Positions 7,569-16,556 are shown, counted from the first letter of the stretch. The stretch is DNA of 64,000 nucleotides from Pseudomonas guariconensis (GCF_900102675.1 NZ_FMYX01000009.1:165876-229875); one strand, 5' to 3'. Notes: generated by a model not told the origin, from the letters alone. A program made the numbers and translations.

Positions 7569-8450
7569 ATGGATAAACAGATGACCACGGCCGAAATGGT
7601 CGCCCAGTTGCGCGACGGCATGACCCTCGGCATCGGCGGCTGGGGCCCGCGCCGCAAGCCCATGGCGTTGGTGCGCGAGATCCTGCGCTCGGACCTCAAG
7701 GACCTGACCATCGTCGCCTACGGCGGTGCTGACGTCGGCCTGCTGTGCGCTGCCGGCAAGGTGAAGAAACTGGTGTTCGCCTTTGTCTCCCTCGACTTCA
7801 TCCCACTCGAGCCGTACTTTCGCAAGGCGCGCCAGGAAGGCGCCCTGGAAGTGATGGAGATCGACGAAGGCATGCTGCTGCTGGGCCTGCGTGCCGCCGC
7901 CATGAACGTGCCGTTCATCCCCACCGCGGTGGGCCTGGGCACCGACGTGTTGCGCCACAACCCCGAGATCAAGCTGATCGCCTCGCCCTACGCCGATGGC
8001 CGTGACTGGGTCGCGATGCCAGCGCTCAAGCTCGACGCCGCCCTGGTGCACGTGGACCGCGCCGATGCGCGCGGCGTGTGCCAGATCGCCGGCCCCGACC
8101 ACTACATGGACGATCTGTTCGTGCGGGCTGCGGCGCGCACCTATGTCACTTGCGACGAGTGGGTCGACAGCGCGTGGTTCCACGCGGAGCCTGCGCGTGC
8201 GCACCAGGTGTTCTGGGAGCGCAACCTGACCACCGCCGTGGCCCACGTGCCCGGTGGCGCGCACCCCTCGTCCTGCGCGCCGCTGTATGGCTTCGACGTG
8301 CCGCACTTCAAGGCCTACGCCGCCTCGGCGCAGAGCGAAGAGGGCTGGCAGGCCTATGTCGATCAGTACGTGGCCTGTTCCCACTCCCAGTACCTGGAGC
8401 GTTGCGGGGGCCTTGAGGCCATCCGTCGATTGCCCCTGCCGGTTTTCTAA
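7569..8450 (+). CDS. ipdA: CoA-transferase family ring hydrolase, subunit IpdA
   Basis: Subunit A of the IpdAB enzyme, which in Mycobacterium hydrolyses the carbon ring of COCHEA-CoA, the last ring in steroid breakdown, although its fold is that of family I CoA transferases. 293 aa. The fold is recognised from the GMTLGIGGWGPRRKPMAL start loop (residues 18-34), the YGGADVGLLCAAGKVKK segment (51-67) and a glutamate-rich MEIDEGM around residue 97. I chose ATG 7569 (MDKQMTTAEM), with AGGA upstream; ATG 7554 overlaps the hsaC stop by 4 nt and is possible. It is followed by ipdB and echA20, the gene neighbours also known in actinobacteria. Confidence 0.9.
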   Translation: MDKQMTTAEMVAQLRDGMTLGIGGWGPRRKPMALVREILRSDLKDLTIVAYGGADVGLLCAAGKVKKLVFAFVSLDFIPLEPYFRKARQEGALEVMEIDEGMLLLGLRAAAMNVPFIPTAVGLGTDVLRHNPEIKLIASPYADGRDWVAMPALKLDAALVHVDRADARGVCQIAGPDHYMDDLFVRAAARTYVTCDEWVDSAWFHAEPARAHQVFWERNLTTAVAHVPGGAHPSSCAPLYGFDVPHFKAYAASAQSEEGWQAYVDQYVACSHSQYLERCGGLEAIRRLPLPVF

Positions 8451-8462
8451 GCGAGGAACGTC

Positions 8463-9266
8463 ATGACCACCGCAAGCACCTACAGCCTCGCCGAACTGAT
8501 GATCTGCGCCGCCGCCCAAGCCTGGCGCGACGACGGCGAAGTCCTGGCCACCGGCATCGGCGTGATCCCACGCCTGGCGGCGTCCCTGAGCATGCTCGAC
8601 AACAACCCACGACTGATGATGACCGACTCGGAAGCCTATATGGTCGCCGAGCCCGTGCCGGTCGGTGCGCGCAATGGCTACGTGCCCAAACGCGACAGCT
8701 GGATGGGCTTCTCGCGCATCTTCGACAACGTCTGGAGCGGCAAGCGCCACGCCATGATCGGCCCGATCCAGGTCGACCGCTTCGGCCAGGCCAACATCTC
8801 CTGCATCGGCGGCGACTACCACAAGCCCAAGGCGCAGATGCTGGGCGTGCGGGGCCTGCCGGGCAACTCCATCAGTCATGCCAACTCGTTCTATGTGCCC
8901 AGCCACAACCGCCGGGTGTTCGTCGAAGGCGAGTGCGACGTGGTCGCCTCGGTGGGCTACAACCCCGCGCGCCTGGCCCGTGGCTGGTCGCTGGAAGACA
9001 TCGACATCCGCCTGATCGTCACCGACCTGTGCGTGCTCGACTTCCTCGGGCCTGAGCACCAGGTGCGCGTGCGCTCTCTGCATCCTGGCGTGAGCCTGGA
9101 CGAGGTGCGTGACAACACAGGCTTTGCCCTGCATGTGCCTGAGCACTGCCCGGTGACCACCGCGCCCACCGAGGCGCAGTTGCAGCTGATCCAGCGACTG
9201 GACCCGCATAACCTGCGCGCCAGCCAGCTCAAGGACAACCCACCGGGCCAGCGCTCCGCGCGCTGA
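8463..9266 (+). CDS. ipdB: CoA-transferase family ring hydrolase, subunit IpdB
   Basis: Subunit B of IpdAB, 267 aa, completing the heteromeric ring-opening hydrolase with the upstream ipdA. Marks are YSLAELMICAAAQAWRDDGE at residues 6-25, the conserved MMTDSEAYMVAEPVP segment after residue 50 and the MIGPIQVDRFGQANISCIGG loop near residue 100. Its start has GAGGAA 6 nt upstream, and it lies 12 nt after ipdA, so the pair is translated together. An ordinary acyl-CoA transferase would be the alternative reading; the flanking echA20 and ipdC argue for the steroid-specific enzyme. Confidence 0.9.
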   Translation: MTTASTYSLAELMICAAAQAWRDDGEVLATGIGVIPRLAASLSMLDNNPRLMMTDSEAYMVAEPVPVGARNGYVPKRDSWMGFSRIFDNVWSGKRHAMIGPIQVDRFGQANISCIGGDYHKPKAQMLGVRGLPGNSISHANSFYVPSHNRRVFVEGECDVVASVGYNPARLARGWSLEDIDIRLIVTDLCVLDFLGPEHQVRVRSLHPGVSLDEVRDNTGFALHVPEHCPVTTAPTEAQLQLIQRLDPHNLRASQLKDNPPGQRSAR

Positions 9267-9304
9267 CAGCCCGTTCCAGCCAACCGCCTTGCCGGAGTGC
9301 AGTA

Positions 9305-10177
9305 ATGAGCGAGCAAAACAATAAAGAGGCCGATGAGGTGGTGCTGTACGAAGTGCGGGACGCGGTAGCCCTAGTCACCATGAACCGCCCCGAGTACCAC
9401 AACGCCCAGAACTCGCGGATGACCTATGCCCTGGATGCGGCCTTCGCCCGTGCGTGCGCCGATGACCAGGTCAAGGTCATCGTCCTGCGCGGGGCCGGCA
9501 AACACTTCTCCGCCGGGCACGACATCGGCACCCCAGGGCGTGACGTCAACCAGAGCTTCGAGCGCGTGAGCCTGTGGTACGACCATGTCGACAAGCCTGG
9601 CGGCGAGTTCCTCTACGCCCGTGAGCAGGAGGTGTACCTGGGCATGTGCCGGCGCTGGCGCGAGATGCCCAAGCCGACCATCGCCATGGTCCAGGGCGCC
9701 TGCATCGCCGGCGGCCTGATGCTGGCCTGGGTGTGCGATTTGATCGTGGCCAGTGACGATGCGTACTTCCGCGATCCGGTGGTGCGCATGGGGATTCCGG
9801 GGGTGGAGTACTTCGCCCACGTGCATGAGCTCAATCCGCGTATCGCCAAGGAGTTTCTCTTCCTCGGCGCGCCGATGCCGGCGGCGCGTGCCTACCAGAT
9901 GGGCATGCTCAACCGCGTGGTGTCCCGCGAGCAGTTGGAACAGGAGACCTTGGTCATGGCCGGGCAGATCGCCCAGATGCCGCGCCTGGGCCTGCAACTG
10001 AGCAAACAGGCGGTGAACAACGCCGAAGACCTGATGGGCAAGCGCTCGACCATGGACATGGTGTTCGGCCTGCACCACTTCGCCCACGCTCACAACGAGT
10101 TGGTGTCCGGCGATCGTCTGGGCGGCTACGACGCCAAGGCCATGGCCAGCTCCCAGCGCGAACCGGGGAGGGCGTGA
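9305..10177 (+). CDS. echA20: Crotonase-family ring D hydrolase EchA20-like
   Basis: Enoyl-CoA hydratase/isomerase superfamily protein of 290 aa. The oxyanion-hole segments are GAGKHFSAGHDIG near residue 62 and GACIAGGLMLAWVCDLIVAS near residue 130. Placed between ipdB and ipdC, it matches EchA20, which in Mycobacterium hydrolyses ring D of HIEC-CoA, giving the substrate of IpdAB. The segment between the two oxyanion strands is longer than in standard hydratases (charged stretch at about residues 75-110), as expected for a bulky substrate. AACAATAA lies in codons 5-7 and may be a Crc/Hfq site. Assignment rests on family plus gene order. Confidence 0.85.
   Translation: MSEQNNKEADEVVLYEVRDAVALVTMNRPEYHNAQNSRMTYALDAAFARACADDQVKVIVLRGAGKHFSAGHDIGTPGRDVNQSFERVSLWYDHVDKPGGEFLYAREQEVYLGMCRRWREMPKPTIAMVQGACIAGGLMLAWVCDLIVASDDAYFRDPVVRMGIPGVEYFAHVHELNPRIAKEFLFLGAPMPAARAYQMGMLNRVVSREQLEQETLVMAGQIAQMPRLGLQLSKQAVNNAEDLMGKRSTMDMVFGLHHFAHAHNELVSGDRLGGYDAKAMASSQREPGRA
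9317..9324 (+). promoter_or_regulatory. AAnAAnAA motif in first codons of echA20
   Basis: AACAATAA 12 nt into the coding region, inside the operon. Possible Crc/Hfq site; inferred. Confidence 0.35.
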
Positions 10178-10179
10178 GC

Positions 10180-11247
10180 ATGGCCGTGTCGCTCGATACC
10201 CGCCTGACCGCCTTGCTCGGCTGCCGCTACCCGATCATCCAGACCGCCATGGGCTGGGTCGCCGACCCGCGCCTGGTGGCCGCCACCTGCAACGCCGGGG
10301 GCTTTGGCTTTCTGGCCGGGGCGACCATCGAACCTCGGCAGATGGAGGCAGCGATCCTCGAGACCAAACGCCTGGCCGACCGTCCGTTCGGGGTCAACTT
10401 CCACATGTACCAGGCCAACGCCGAAGAGATCGTCGAGCTGGTGGTGCGCCACCAGGTGCGCGCGGTCAGCTACAGCCGCTCGCCAGGCAAGCAGATGATC
10501 GCCCGGCTCAAGGATGCCGGGGTGGTCTGCATGCCCACGGTGGGCGCGCTGAAGCACGCGCAGAAGGCCGTGGAGATGGGCGCCGACGTGGTGACCGTGC
10601 AGGGCGGCGAGGGCGGTGGCCACACCGGTGCGGTGCCCACGGCCATGCTGTTGGGCCAGGTGCTCGACGCGGTGCAGGTGCCGGTGGTGGCCGCAGGTGG
10701 TTTCAAGGATGGCCGCGGGTTGGTGTCGGCCCTGGCCCAGGGCGCCGATGGTATTGCCATGGGCACGCGTTTTCTGATGACCGCCGACAGCCCGGTGCCC
10801 CAGGCCACCCTGGCGCGCTACCTGGCGGTCAAGGACCCGGCGGCGGTGATCGTCAGCCGGGCCATCGATGGCTTGCCGCAACGCATGATCCGCAACGAGC
10901 TGCTCGATGAGCTGGAAACCAGCAGCGGCCTGCGTCGCTGGCTGCTGGCCGTGCGCAGTGGCCTGGCCTACCGCCGTCACACGGGCCTGGGCCTGGGGCA
11001 GTTGCTGGGCAGCGCCCTGAAGATGCGCCGCGACGGCGGCCTGAGCGCCGCCCAGAGCCTGATGGCGGCCAACGCGCCGATGGTCATCCAGAAAGCCATG
11101 GTCGAAGGTCTGCCCGCCGAAGGCGTGTTGCCGGCCGGGCAGGTGGCCGCAGGCATCGACAGCCTGCCGGGCTGCGCCGAATTGATAGAGCAGATCGTCC
11201 GGGACGCCGAGCAGCGCCTGGGCGCGCTGTGTCGCCGAATTTCGTGA
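10180..11247 (+). CDS. ipdC: NMO-family flavin oxidoreductase IpdC
   Basis: FMN-dependent TIM-barrel protein of the nitronate monooxygenase/2-nitropropane dioxygenase family, 355 aa. Visible marks are TRLTALLGCRYPIIQTAMGW at the start, VQGGEGGGHTGAV (near residue 140) for flavin phosphate binding, and VVAAGGFKDGRGLVSALAQG with GADGIAMGTRFLMT after residue 165. In steroid degraders IpdC acts as an oxidoreductase on the bicyclic C/D-ring CoA thioester rather than on nitroalkanes. I took ATG 10180 because the SD GGGAGG is about 8 nt upstream; GTG 10174 would overlap the echA20 stop. The position after echA20 supports the name. Confidence 0.87.
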   Translation: MAVSLDTRLTALLGCRYPIIQTAMGWVADPRLVAATCNAGGFGFLAGATIEPRQMEAAILETKRLADRPFGVNFHMYQANAEEIVELVVRHQVRAVSYSRSPGKQMIARLKDAGVVCMPTVGALKHAQKAVEMGADVVTVQGGEGGGHTGAVPTAMLLGQVLDAVQVPVVAAGGFKDGRGLVSALAQGADGIAMGTRFLMTADSPVPQATLARYLAVKDPAAVIVSRAIDGLPQRMIRNELLDELETSSGLRRWLLAVRSGLAYRRHTGLGLGQLLGSALKMRRDGGLSAAQSLMAANAPMVIQKAMVEGLPAEGVLPAGQVAAGIDSLPGCAELIEQIVRDAEQRLGALCRRIS

Positions 11248-11259
11248 GGGGGACTCCCA

Positions 11260-12015
11260 GTGCAACCATTCAACGTGAGCATCGATAACGGCGTTGCCGA
11301 GATGGTCTTCAACCATCCCCCGGTCAATGCCTTCAACAGCCAGGGCTGGGCCGACATCGCCAGCACCCTGCAGGCGCTGGGCGAGGACGCGCAGGTCAGG
11401 GCCATCGTCATCCGCGCCGAAGGCCGTGGCTTCTGCGCCGGGGTCGATATCAAGGAGCTGGCTGCTGACGGCAACCTGATCGTCGCGGTCAACAAGGGCA
11501 ACTACGACACCTTCAAGGCCGTGCATCGCAACAAGGTGCCGGTGATCGTCGCCGTGCACGGTTTCGTCCTGGGCGGTGGCATTGGCATCTGCGGTGCCGC
11601 TGACATCGTCGTCGCGTCCGACTGCGCGCGCTTTGGCGTGCCCGAGGTGGACCGTGGCGCCATGGGCGGCGGTGCCCACCTGCAGCGGCTGTTCCCAGTG
11701 CAGAAGGTGCGCCACATGTACTTCACCGGCGAGATGATCGACGCCGCCGAGGCCTACCGCCTGGGCGCGCTGGAGCGGGTGGTGCCGCGCGAGCAGTTGC
11801 GCGAGACCGCGTTGAGCATCGCCGCATCCATCGCCGCCAAGAGCCCGGCGATGATCCGCCTGGCCAAGGAAGCGCTCACCGGCATCGAGGACGGCAACCT
11901 GGAAGACAAGTACCGCTGGGAGCAGGGCTTCACCCTCGAGGCCTACCGCACCCAGGACTCCCAGGAAGCCCGCGACTCGTTCGTCGAGAAGCGCCACGCG
12001 AACTTCAACGGCTGA
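11260..12015 (+). CDS. Enoyl-CoA hydratase/isomerase family protein (C/D-ring or propionate side chain)
   Basis: Crotonase of 251 aa, GTG start with GGGGGA upstream, 12 nt after ipdC. Oxyanion segments are RGFCAGVDIKEL (near residue 53) and GGGIGICGAADIVVAS (near residue 107). Of the two catalytic glutamates of hydratases, the one in the PEV motif (FGVPEVDRG) is present, while the position usually held by the first (GGGCE) is not Glu here. This may mean isomerase, hydrolase or specialised hydratase activity on a polycyclic CoA thioester. Likely acts during removal of the propanoyl side chain or ring C opening. Exact step not assignable. Confidence 0.8.
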   Translation: MQPFNVSIDNGVAEMVFNHPPVNAFNSQGWADIASTLQALGEDAQVRAIVIRAEGRGFCAGVDIKELAADGNLIVAVNKGNYDTFKAVHRNKVPVIVAVHGFVLGGGIGICGAADIVVASDCARFGVPEVDRGAMGGGAHLQRLFPVQKVRHMYFTGEMIDAAEAYRLGALERVVPREQLRETALSIAASIAAKSPAMIRLAKEALTGIEDGNLEDKYRWEQGFTLEAYRTQDSQEARDSFVEKRHANFNG

Positions 12016-12024
12016 GGGCAGACC

Positions 12025-13191
12025 ATGGACCTTACCTACACCCCTGCCCAGCAGGCCTTTCGCGCCGAAGTGCGGGCCTGGCTCCAGGCCAATGTGCCGA
12101 GCCAACCGCTGCCTTCGTTCGACACCGAGGAAGGCTTTGCCGCCCACCGCGCCTGGGAAGCGCGCCTGAACGAAGGCCGCTGGGGCATGGTCACCTGGCC
12201 CACGCGCCTGGGCGGGCGCGGCTGCGACCTGATCGAATGGCTGATCTTCGAAGAAGAGTACTACCGGGCCGGTGCACCGGCGCGGGTCAACCAGAACGGC
12301 ATCTTCCTGCTCGGCCCGACCCTGATGGAGTACGGCACCGAGGCGCAGAAGGCGCGCTTCCTGCCACGCATGGCCACCGGCCAGGACATCTGGGCCCAGG
12401 GTTGGTCGGAGCCGGGCGCAGGCTCGGACATGGCAGCGATCCGCTCGCGCGCCGAGCGTGACGGCGACCACTATGTGATCAATGGCCAGAAGACCTGGTC
12501 GACTCGGGCGGTATGGGCCGATTGGGTGTTCGGCATCTTCCGCACCGACCCGGGTTCCCAGCGTCACCACGGCCTGACGTTCATTCTGGTGCCGCTCAAC
12601 AGCCCCGGCATCACTGTGCGGCCGATTGCGCAGCTCAACGGCTTGCCAGGCTTTGCCGAGATCTTCTTCGACGATGTGCGCGTGCCGGTGGAGAACGTAC
12701 TCGGCGGGGAGGGCATGGGCTGGCACGTGGCGATGTCCACGGCGGGCTTCGAGCGTGGCTTGATGCTGCGCTCGCCGGCGCGCTTCCAGGAAACCGCCCG
12801 GCGCTTGGTGCAGCTGTACCAGGCCAACCGCGAACGCGCCGACCGGGACCCGGCCATCGGCGAGGCGGTGATGCGCGCCTGGCTGGATGCCGAGGCCTAC
12901 ACCCAGTCCACCTACATGACCGCCTCGCAGCTGGTCAAAGGCGGGCGCATCGGGCCGGAGTCCTCGACCAACAAGATCTTCTGGTCCGAGCTTGACCTGC
13001 GCATGCACGAAACGGCCATGAGCATCCTGGGCCTGCGCGGCGAGCTGCTGCCCGAGGCGCCGGCTGCTGGGGACGTCGGTCAATGGCTGGACGGCTTCCT
13101 GTTCGCCCAGGCCGGCCCCATCTACGCCGGCACCAACGAGATCCAGCGCAACATCATTGCCGAACGCATGCTCGGCATGCCGCGTGCCTGA
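12025..13191 (+). CDS. Acyl-CoA dehydrogenase, catalytic-type subunit (FadE-like)
   Basis: ACAD of 388 aa with all three domains. The FAD/substrate motif is GWSEPGAGSDMA (about residue 131), the second FAD segment is QKTWSTRAVWADW, and the C-terminus is IYAGTNEIQRNIIAERMLG. The usual medium-chain glutamate before GTNEIQR is Ala here, but a glutamate occurs in GFERG (about residue 250), the position used by isovaleryl/long-chain type and by steroid ACADs. It is directly followed by a second ACAD-like gene lacking that residue, so the two probably form an alpha2beta2 enzyme like mycobacterial FadE pairs. Substrate is presumably a C/D-ring CoA ester. Confidence 0.85.
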   Translation: MDLTYTPAQQAFRAEVRAWLQANVPSQPLPSFDTEEGFAAHRAWEARLNEGRWGMVTWPTRLGGRGCDLIEWLIFEEEYYRAGAPARVNQNGIFLLGPTLMEYGTEAQKARFLPRMATGQDIWAQGWSEPGAGSDMAAIRSRAERDGDHYVINGQKTWSTRAVWADWVFGIFRTDPGSQRHHGLTFILVPLNSPGITVRPIAQLNGLPGFAEIFFDDVRVPVENVLGGEGMGWHVAMSTAGFERGLMLRSPARFQETARRLVQLYQANRERADRDPAIGEAVMRAWLDAEAYTQSTYMTASQLVKGGRIGPESSTNKIFWSELDLRMHETAMSILGLRGELLPEAPAAGDVGQWLDGFLFAQAGPIYAGTNEIQRNIIAERMLGMPRA

Positions 13192-13201
13192 GGAGCAGAC
13201 C

Positions 13202-14281
13202 ATGGACTTTAGTTTCAACAGCGACCAGTTGCTCTTCCAGGACAACGTACGCAGTTTCTTTATCAACGAAGTGACGCCCGAGCGCATCCGCGAGCTGTGG
13301 CAGAGCGACAGCGGCCGTTGCGACCGGCTCTGGGGGCAACTGGTGGAGCTGGGCCTGACTGCCTTGACCGTGCCGGAGCAGTACGGCGGCATGGGCCTGG
13401 GCGCCCTGGACTTCGTCTTGCTGGCCCAGGAATGCGGCTATGCGGGCCTGCCGGAGCCGCTGGTGGAGACCATGCTGGTGGCGGTGCCGCTGCTGGCCGA
13501 ACTGGGCGCGGCGCACGAGGGCCTGAAGGCGGACTGGCTGGGGCGCGTGGCCGAGGGCCAGGCGCGCCTGGCGGTGAGCGAGCCGGGCAATCCGCTGGTC
13601 AGCGACGCCCACGTGGCCGACCTGCTGCTGCTCAGCCACGCCGATGAGCTGCACGCCGTGCCGCGCGAAGATGTCGAGCTGGTGCGCAACCTGTCTGTGG
13701 ACCCGAGCCGCCAGCTGTACCAGGTGCTGTGGACCCCCGGCGCGGCCACCTGCGTAGCCCGTGGCGAGGAGGCCGCGCGGTTGCTGGCGCGCGCCTTCGA
13801 GCGCGGCGCGCTGGGCTGCGCGGCGCAATTGCTGGGCCTGGCCAAGCGCATGGTGGACCTGGCCGTGGACTACAGCTTCGAGCGTAAGCAGTTCGGCAAG
13901 CCGATCGGCTCGTTCCAGGCGGTCAAGCACTTGATGGCCAATGTTGCGGTGCGCATCGAGTTCGCCAAAGGCCCGCTGTACCGCGCCGCCCACGCGGTGG
14001 CCCACGGTGAGGCCGGGCAGGCGCTGGCGGTGTCCCACGCGCGCCTGGCGGCCTCGGAGGCGGCGCTGTTGGCCGCCCGCAACGCCATCCAGACCCATGG
14101 CGCCATGGGGTACACCTGGGAGGTCGACCTGCAGCTGTTCATGAAGCGCGCCTGGGCTCTGGACAAGGCCTGGGGCGACCATGCCCTGCACAAGGCGCGG
14201 ATCCGCCAGGCGCTGTTCGACTCACGCCGGGCCATAGGGGCCGGCACCACGTTCATGTCGGCAGAGGTAGAAGATGCCTGA
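13202..14281 (+). CDS. Acyl-CoA dehydrogenase, non-catalytic-type partner subunit
   Basis: ACAD-fold protein of 359 aa starting MDFSFNSDQLLFQDN, 10 nt after the previous ACAD. FAD-contact residues of the C-terminal domain are visible in YSFERKQFGKPIGSFQAVKH (near residue 223) and in IQTHGAMGYTWEVDLQLFMKR (near residue 297), but the SEPGAGSD motif and the FERG catalytic glutamate of its partner are missing. This is the pattern of beta subunits in heterotetrameric steroid ACADs. Its last codons overlap the following thiolase start by 8 nt, indicating coupled translation. Confidence 0.83.
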   Translation: MDFSFNSDQLLFQDNVRSFFINEVTPERIRELWQSDSGRCDRLWGQLVELGLTALTVPEQYGGMGLGALDFVLLAQECGYAGLPEPLVETMLVAVPLLAELGAAHEGLKADWLGRVAEGQARLAVSEPGNPLVSDAHVADLLLLSHADELHAVPREDVELVRNLSVDPSRQLYQVLWTPGAATCVARGEEAARLLARAFERGALGCAAQLLGLAKRMVDLAVDYSFERKQFGKPIGSFQAVKHLMANVAVRIEFAKGPLYRAAHAVAHGEAGQALAVSHARLAASEAALLAARNAIQTHGAMGYTWEVDLQLFMKRAWALDKAWGDHALHKARIRQALFDSRRAIGAGTTFMSAEVEDA

Positions 14282-15422
14282 AGCTTATATCGTCGATGCC
14301 CTGCGCACGCCCACCGGGCGACGCAAAGGTGGCTTGGCCCATATCCACGCGGCCGATCTGGGCGGCCACGTGCTGCGCGCCCTGGTCGAGCGCAATTCGA
14401 TCCCCGATGAAGACTATGACGACGTGATCTTCGGCTGCGTCGACACCATCGGCCCGTTGGCCGGCGACATTGCCCGCACCGCGTGGCTGGCGGCCGGCCT
14501 CAGCGACGCGGTGCCCGGCACCACCGTCGACCGCCAGTGCGGCTCTTCGCAGCAGGCGCTGCACTTCGCCGCCCAGGCGGTGATGAGCGGCACCCAGGAC
14601 GTGGTGGTCGCAGGCGGCGTGCAGACCATGACGCAGATCCCGATTTCCTCGGCCATGACCGCCGCCGAGCCGTTGGGCTTCACCAACCCGTTCACCGGTT
14701 CCGAAGGCTGGGTGCGCCGCTACGGCTCGACCCCGCCGACCCAGTTCCGCTCCGCGCAGATGATCGCCGAGCACTGGCAGCTCAGCCGCCAGGCGCTGGA
14801 GGCCTATTCGCTGGAGTCCCATCGCCGTGCGCTGCGGGCCATCGAGCAGGGCTATTTCACCCGTGAGATCGTGCCCCTGGCCGGGGTCGAGCATGACGAA
14901 ACCCCACGTCACACCAGCCTGGACAAGATGGCCGAGCTCGACATCCTGTTTGGCTGCGACCGCGTCACCGCGGGCGTCTCCAGCCAGACCTGCGACGCGG
15001 CCAGCGCGCTGCTGGTGGTTTCGGAGGCGGCGCTCAAGCGCTACAACCTCACACCCCGGGCGCGCATCCATCACATGAGCGTGCGTGCCGCCGACCCGGT
15101 GTGGATGCTCACCGCGCCCATCCCGGCCACCGCCTATGCGCTCAAGCGCGCCGGCATGCGCCTGGAGCAGATCGACCGGGTGGAGATCAACGAAGCCTTC
15201 GCCGCGGTGGCCATGGCCTGGATCAACGAGACCGGCTACCCCCACGCCCAGACCAACGTCAACGGCGGCGCCATCGCGCTGGGCCATCCACTGGGCGCCA
15301 CCGGCACCCGGATGATGTGCAGCCTGCTCCACGAGCTTGAGCGCAGCGGCGGGCGTTATGGCCTGCAGACCATGTGCGAAGGCGGCGGCCAGGCCAACGT
15401 CACCATCATCGAGCGCCTGTAA
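14274..15422 (+). CDS. Thiolase (acetyl-CoA C-acyltransferase), FadA6-like
   Basis: Thiolase of 382 aa with the complete catalytic set: nucleophilic C89 (DRQCGSSQQAL), NEAFA motif, H338 (GGAIALGHPLGATG) and C368 (CEGGGQANV). It cleaves a beta-ketoacyl-CoA, either from the C/D-ring remnant after IpdAB opening (FadA6 role in Mycobacterium) or from a side chain. The start overlaps the upstream ACAD by 8 nt. A second thiolase is encoded in the next operon (20195), so the two probably act on different chain lengths; which is which cannot be decided from sequence alone. Confidence 0.85.
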   Translation: MPEAYIVDALRTPTGRRKGGLAHIHAADLGGHVLRALVERNSIPDEDYDDVIFGCVDTIGPLAGDIARTAWLAAGLSDAVPGTTVDRQCGSSQQALHFAAQAVMSGTQDVVVAGGVQTMTQIPISSAMTAAEPLGFTNPFTGSEGWVRRYGSTPPTQFRSAQMIAEHWQLSRQALEAYSLESHRRALRAIEQGYFTREIVPLAGVEHDETPRHTSLDKMAELDILFGCDRVTAGVSSQTCDAASALLVVSEAALKRYNLTPRARIHHMSVRAADPVWMLTAPIPATAYALKRAGMRLEQIDRVEINEAFAAVAMAWINETGYPHAQTNVNGGAIALGHPLGATGTRMMCSLLHELERSGGRYGLQTMCEGGGQANVTIIERL

Positions 15423-15437
15423 GCGCAGGAGAGTCCC

Positions 15438-16313
15438 ATGAGCAGTTGCAACAACCGAGTCGTGGTCATCACTGGCGCAGGCGGCGGCCTGGGCCGCGCC
15501 TACGCCCTGGCCTTCGCGGCCGAAGGCGCCAAGGTGGTGGTCAACGACATCAACCGCGACGCAGCCGAAGCGGTGGTCGCGCAGATCCGCGAGCAGGATG
15601 GCCAGGCCATCGCCAACAGCAACGACATCACGCATTACGAAGACGCAGGACGCATCGTCGCCGCCGCGCTGGAGGCCTTCGGCGGCCTCGATGTGGTGGT
15701 GAACAACGCCGGCATCTGCCGCGACCGCATGTTCGCCAGCCTCACCGAGGCGGACTGGGACGCGGTGGTGGCGGTGCACCTGAAGGGGCACTTCTGCCTG
15801 TCCAGCCATGCCGTACGCCACTGGCGCGAGCAGGCCAAAAATGGCGCCAAGGTCGATGCGCGCATCATCAACACCAGCTCCGGCGCGGGCCTGCAGGGCT
15901 CGATCGGGCAGTCCAACTACGCCGCAGCCAAAGGCGGTATCGCGTCCTTGACGCTGGTTCAGGCGGCGGAGCTGGCGCGTTATGGCATCACCGTCAACGC
16001 CCTGGCCCCGGCGGCCCGTACCGGCATGACCGAAGGGGTGTTTGGCGAGGTGATGAAAAAGCCCGAAGCAGGCTTTGATTACTTCGCTCCGGAGAACGTC
16101 GCGCCAGTGGTGGTGTGGTTGGGCTCGCGCGAATCCGCTGGCGTCACCGGGCAGATGTTCGAGGTCGAAGGCGGCAAATTGTCCATCGCCGACGGCTGGC
16201 GGCGCGGCCCGCTGGTCGACAACCAAGGCCGTTGGGCCGTGGCCCAGGTGGGCGCGGCGGTCGGTGAGCTGCTGGAGCGTGCCGTGCCGGCACAGAAAGT
16301 CTACGGCAGCTGA
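15438..16313 (+). CDS. SDR dehydrogenase, MFE-2/17beta-HSD4-like
   Basis: Classical SDR of 291 aa. Cofactor loop TGAGGGLGRAYA at residues 12-23, NNAG near residue 92, catalytic Ser of NTSSGAGLQGS and YAAAK further on. The GAGGGLGRAYALAFAAEGAKV start and VVNDI segment resemble the (3R)-hydroxyacyl-CoA dehydrogenase domain of peroxisomal multifunctional enzyme 2. The C-terminal 40 residues extend past the usual SDR end. Last gene of the hsaC operon, 20 nt before a strong terminator region. Likely oxidises a hydroxyl on a CoA-bound intermediate; a hydroxysteroid dehydrogenase role is also possible. Confidence 0.8.
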   Translation: MSSCNNRVVVITGAGGGLGRAYALAFAAEGAKVVVNDINRDAAEAVVAQIREQDGQAIANSNDITHYEDAGRIVAAALEAFGGLDVVVNNAGICRDRMFASLTEADWDAVVAVHLKGHFCLSSHAVRHWREQAKNGAKVDARIINTSSGAGLQGSIGQSNYAAAKGGIASLTLVQAAELARYGITVNALAPAARTGMTEGVFGEVMKKPEAGFDYFAPENVAPVVVWLGSRESAGVTGQMFEVEGGKLSIADGWRRGPLVDNQGRWAVAQVGAAVGELLERAVPAQKVYGS

Positions 16314-16342
16314 TTAGAGGTTTTTTCGCCATTAGGGCGGGG

Positions 16343-16377
16343 CCGCACCACATGCCAGGGTGGTGCGGTTTTTTTTT
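16343..16377 (+). terminator. Rho-independent terminator of the hsaC operon
   Basis: CCGCACCAC / GTGGTGCGG stem of 9 bp with an 8-nt loop, followed by nine T residues, 30 nt after the last stop of the operon. The 243-nt gap to the next gene also holds a degenerate REP half near 16434-16460 and promoter box F. Confidence 0.9.
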
Positions 16378-16474
16378 GCCTACACACAATCTATGCGTAG
16401 TCCTTTCGCTGGTGCGGGGTTGTCTTGTGATAACCGGCGGAGCCGATTTACCCGCGAAGCAGACACCACCGCGC

Positions 16475-16492
16475 CTAGTCCACTTGGCCGAT
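16475..16492 (+). promoter_or_regulatory. Steroid-box F (18-bp dyad), second C/D-ring operon
   Basis: CTAGTCC-ACTT-GGCCGAT, 64 nt before the ACAD at 16557. One mismatch in the right half. It lies just after the terminator at 16343-16377, consistent with a fresh promoter. Confidence 0.65.
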
Positions 16493-16556
16493 TCGACCGC
16501 CAGCGCATCTGGCCACACTCGCAGGCACCTGGGCCAGACGAGTAGAAGACGCCGCG

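Noticed and set aside
10126..13392. 1088-residue minus-strand frame opposite ipdC, crotonase and ACAD genes
   Set aside because: Mirror frame of well-supported genes; His/Gln/Ala/Gly-rich without motifs.
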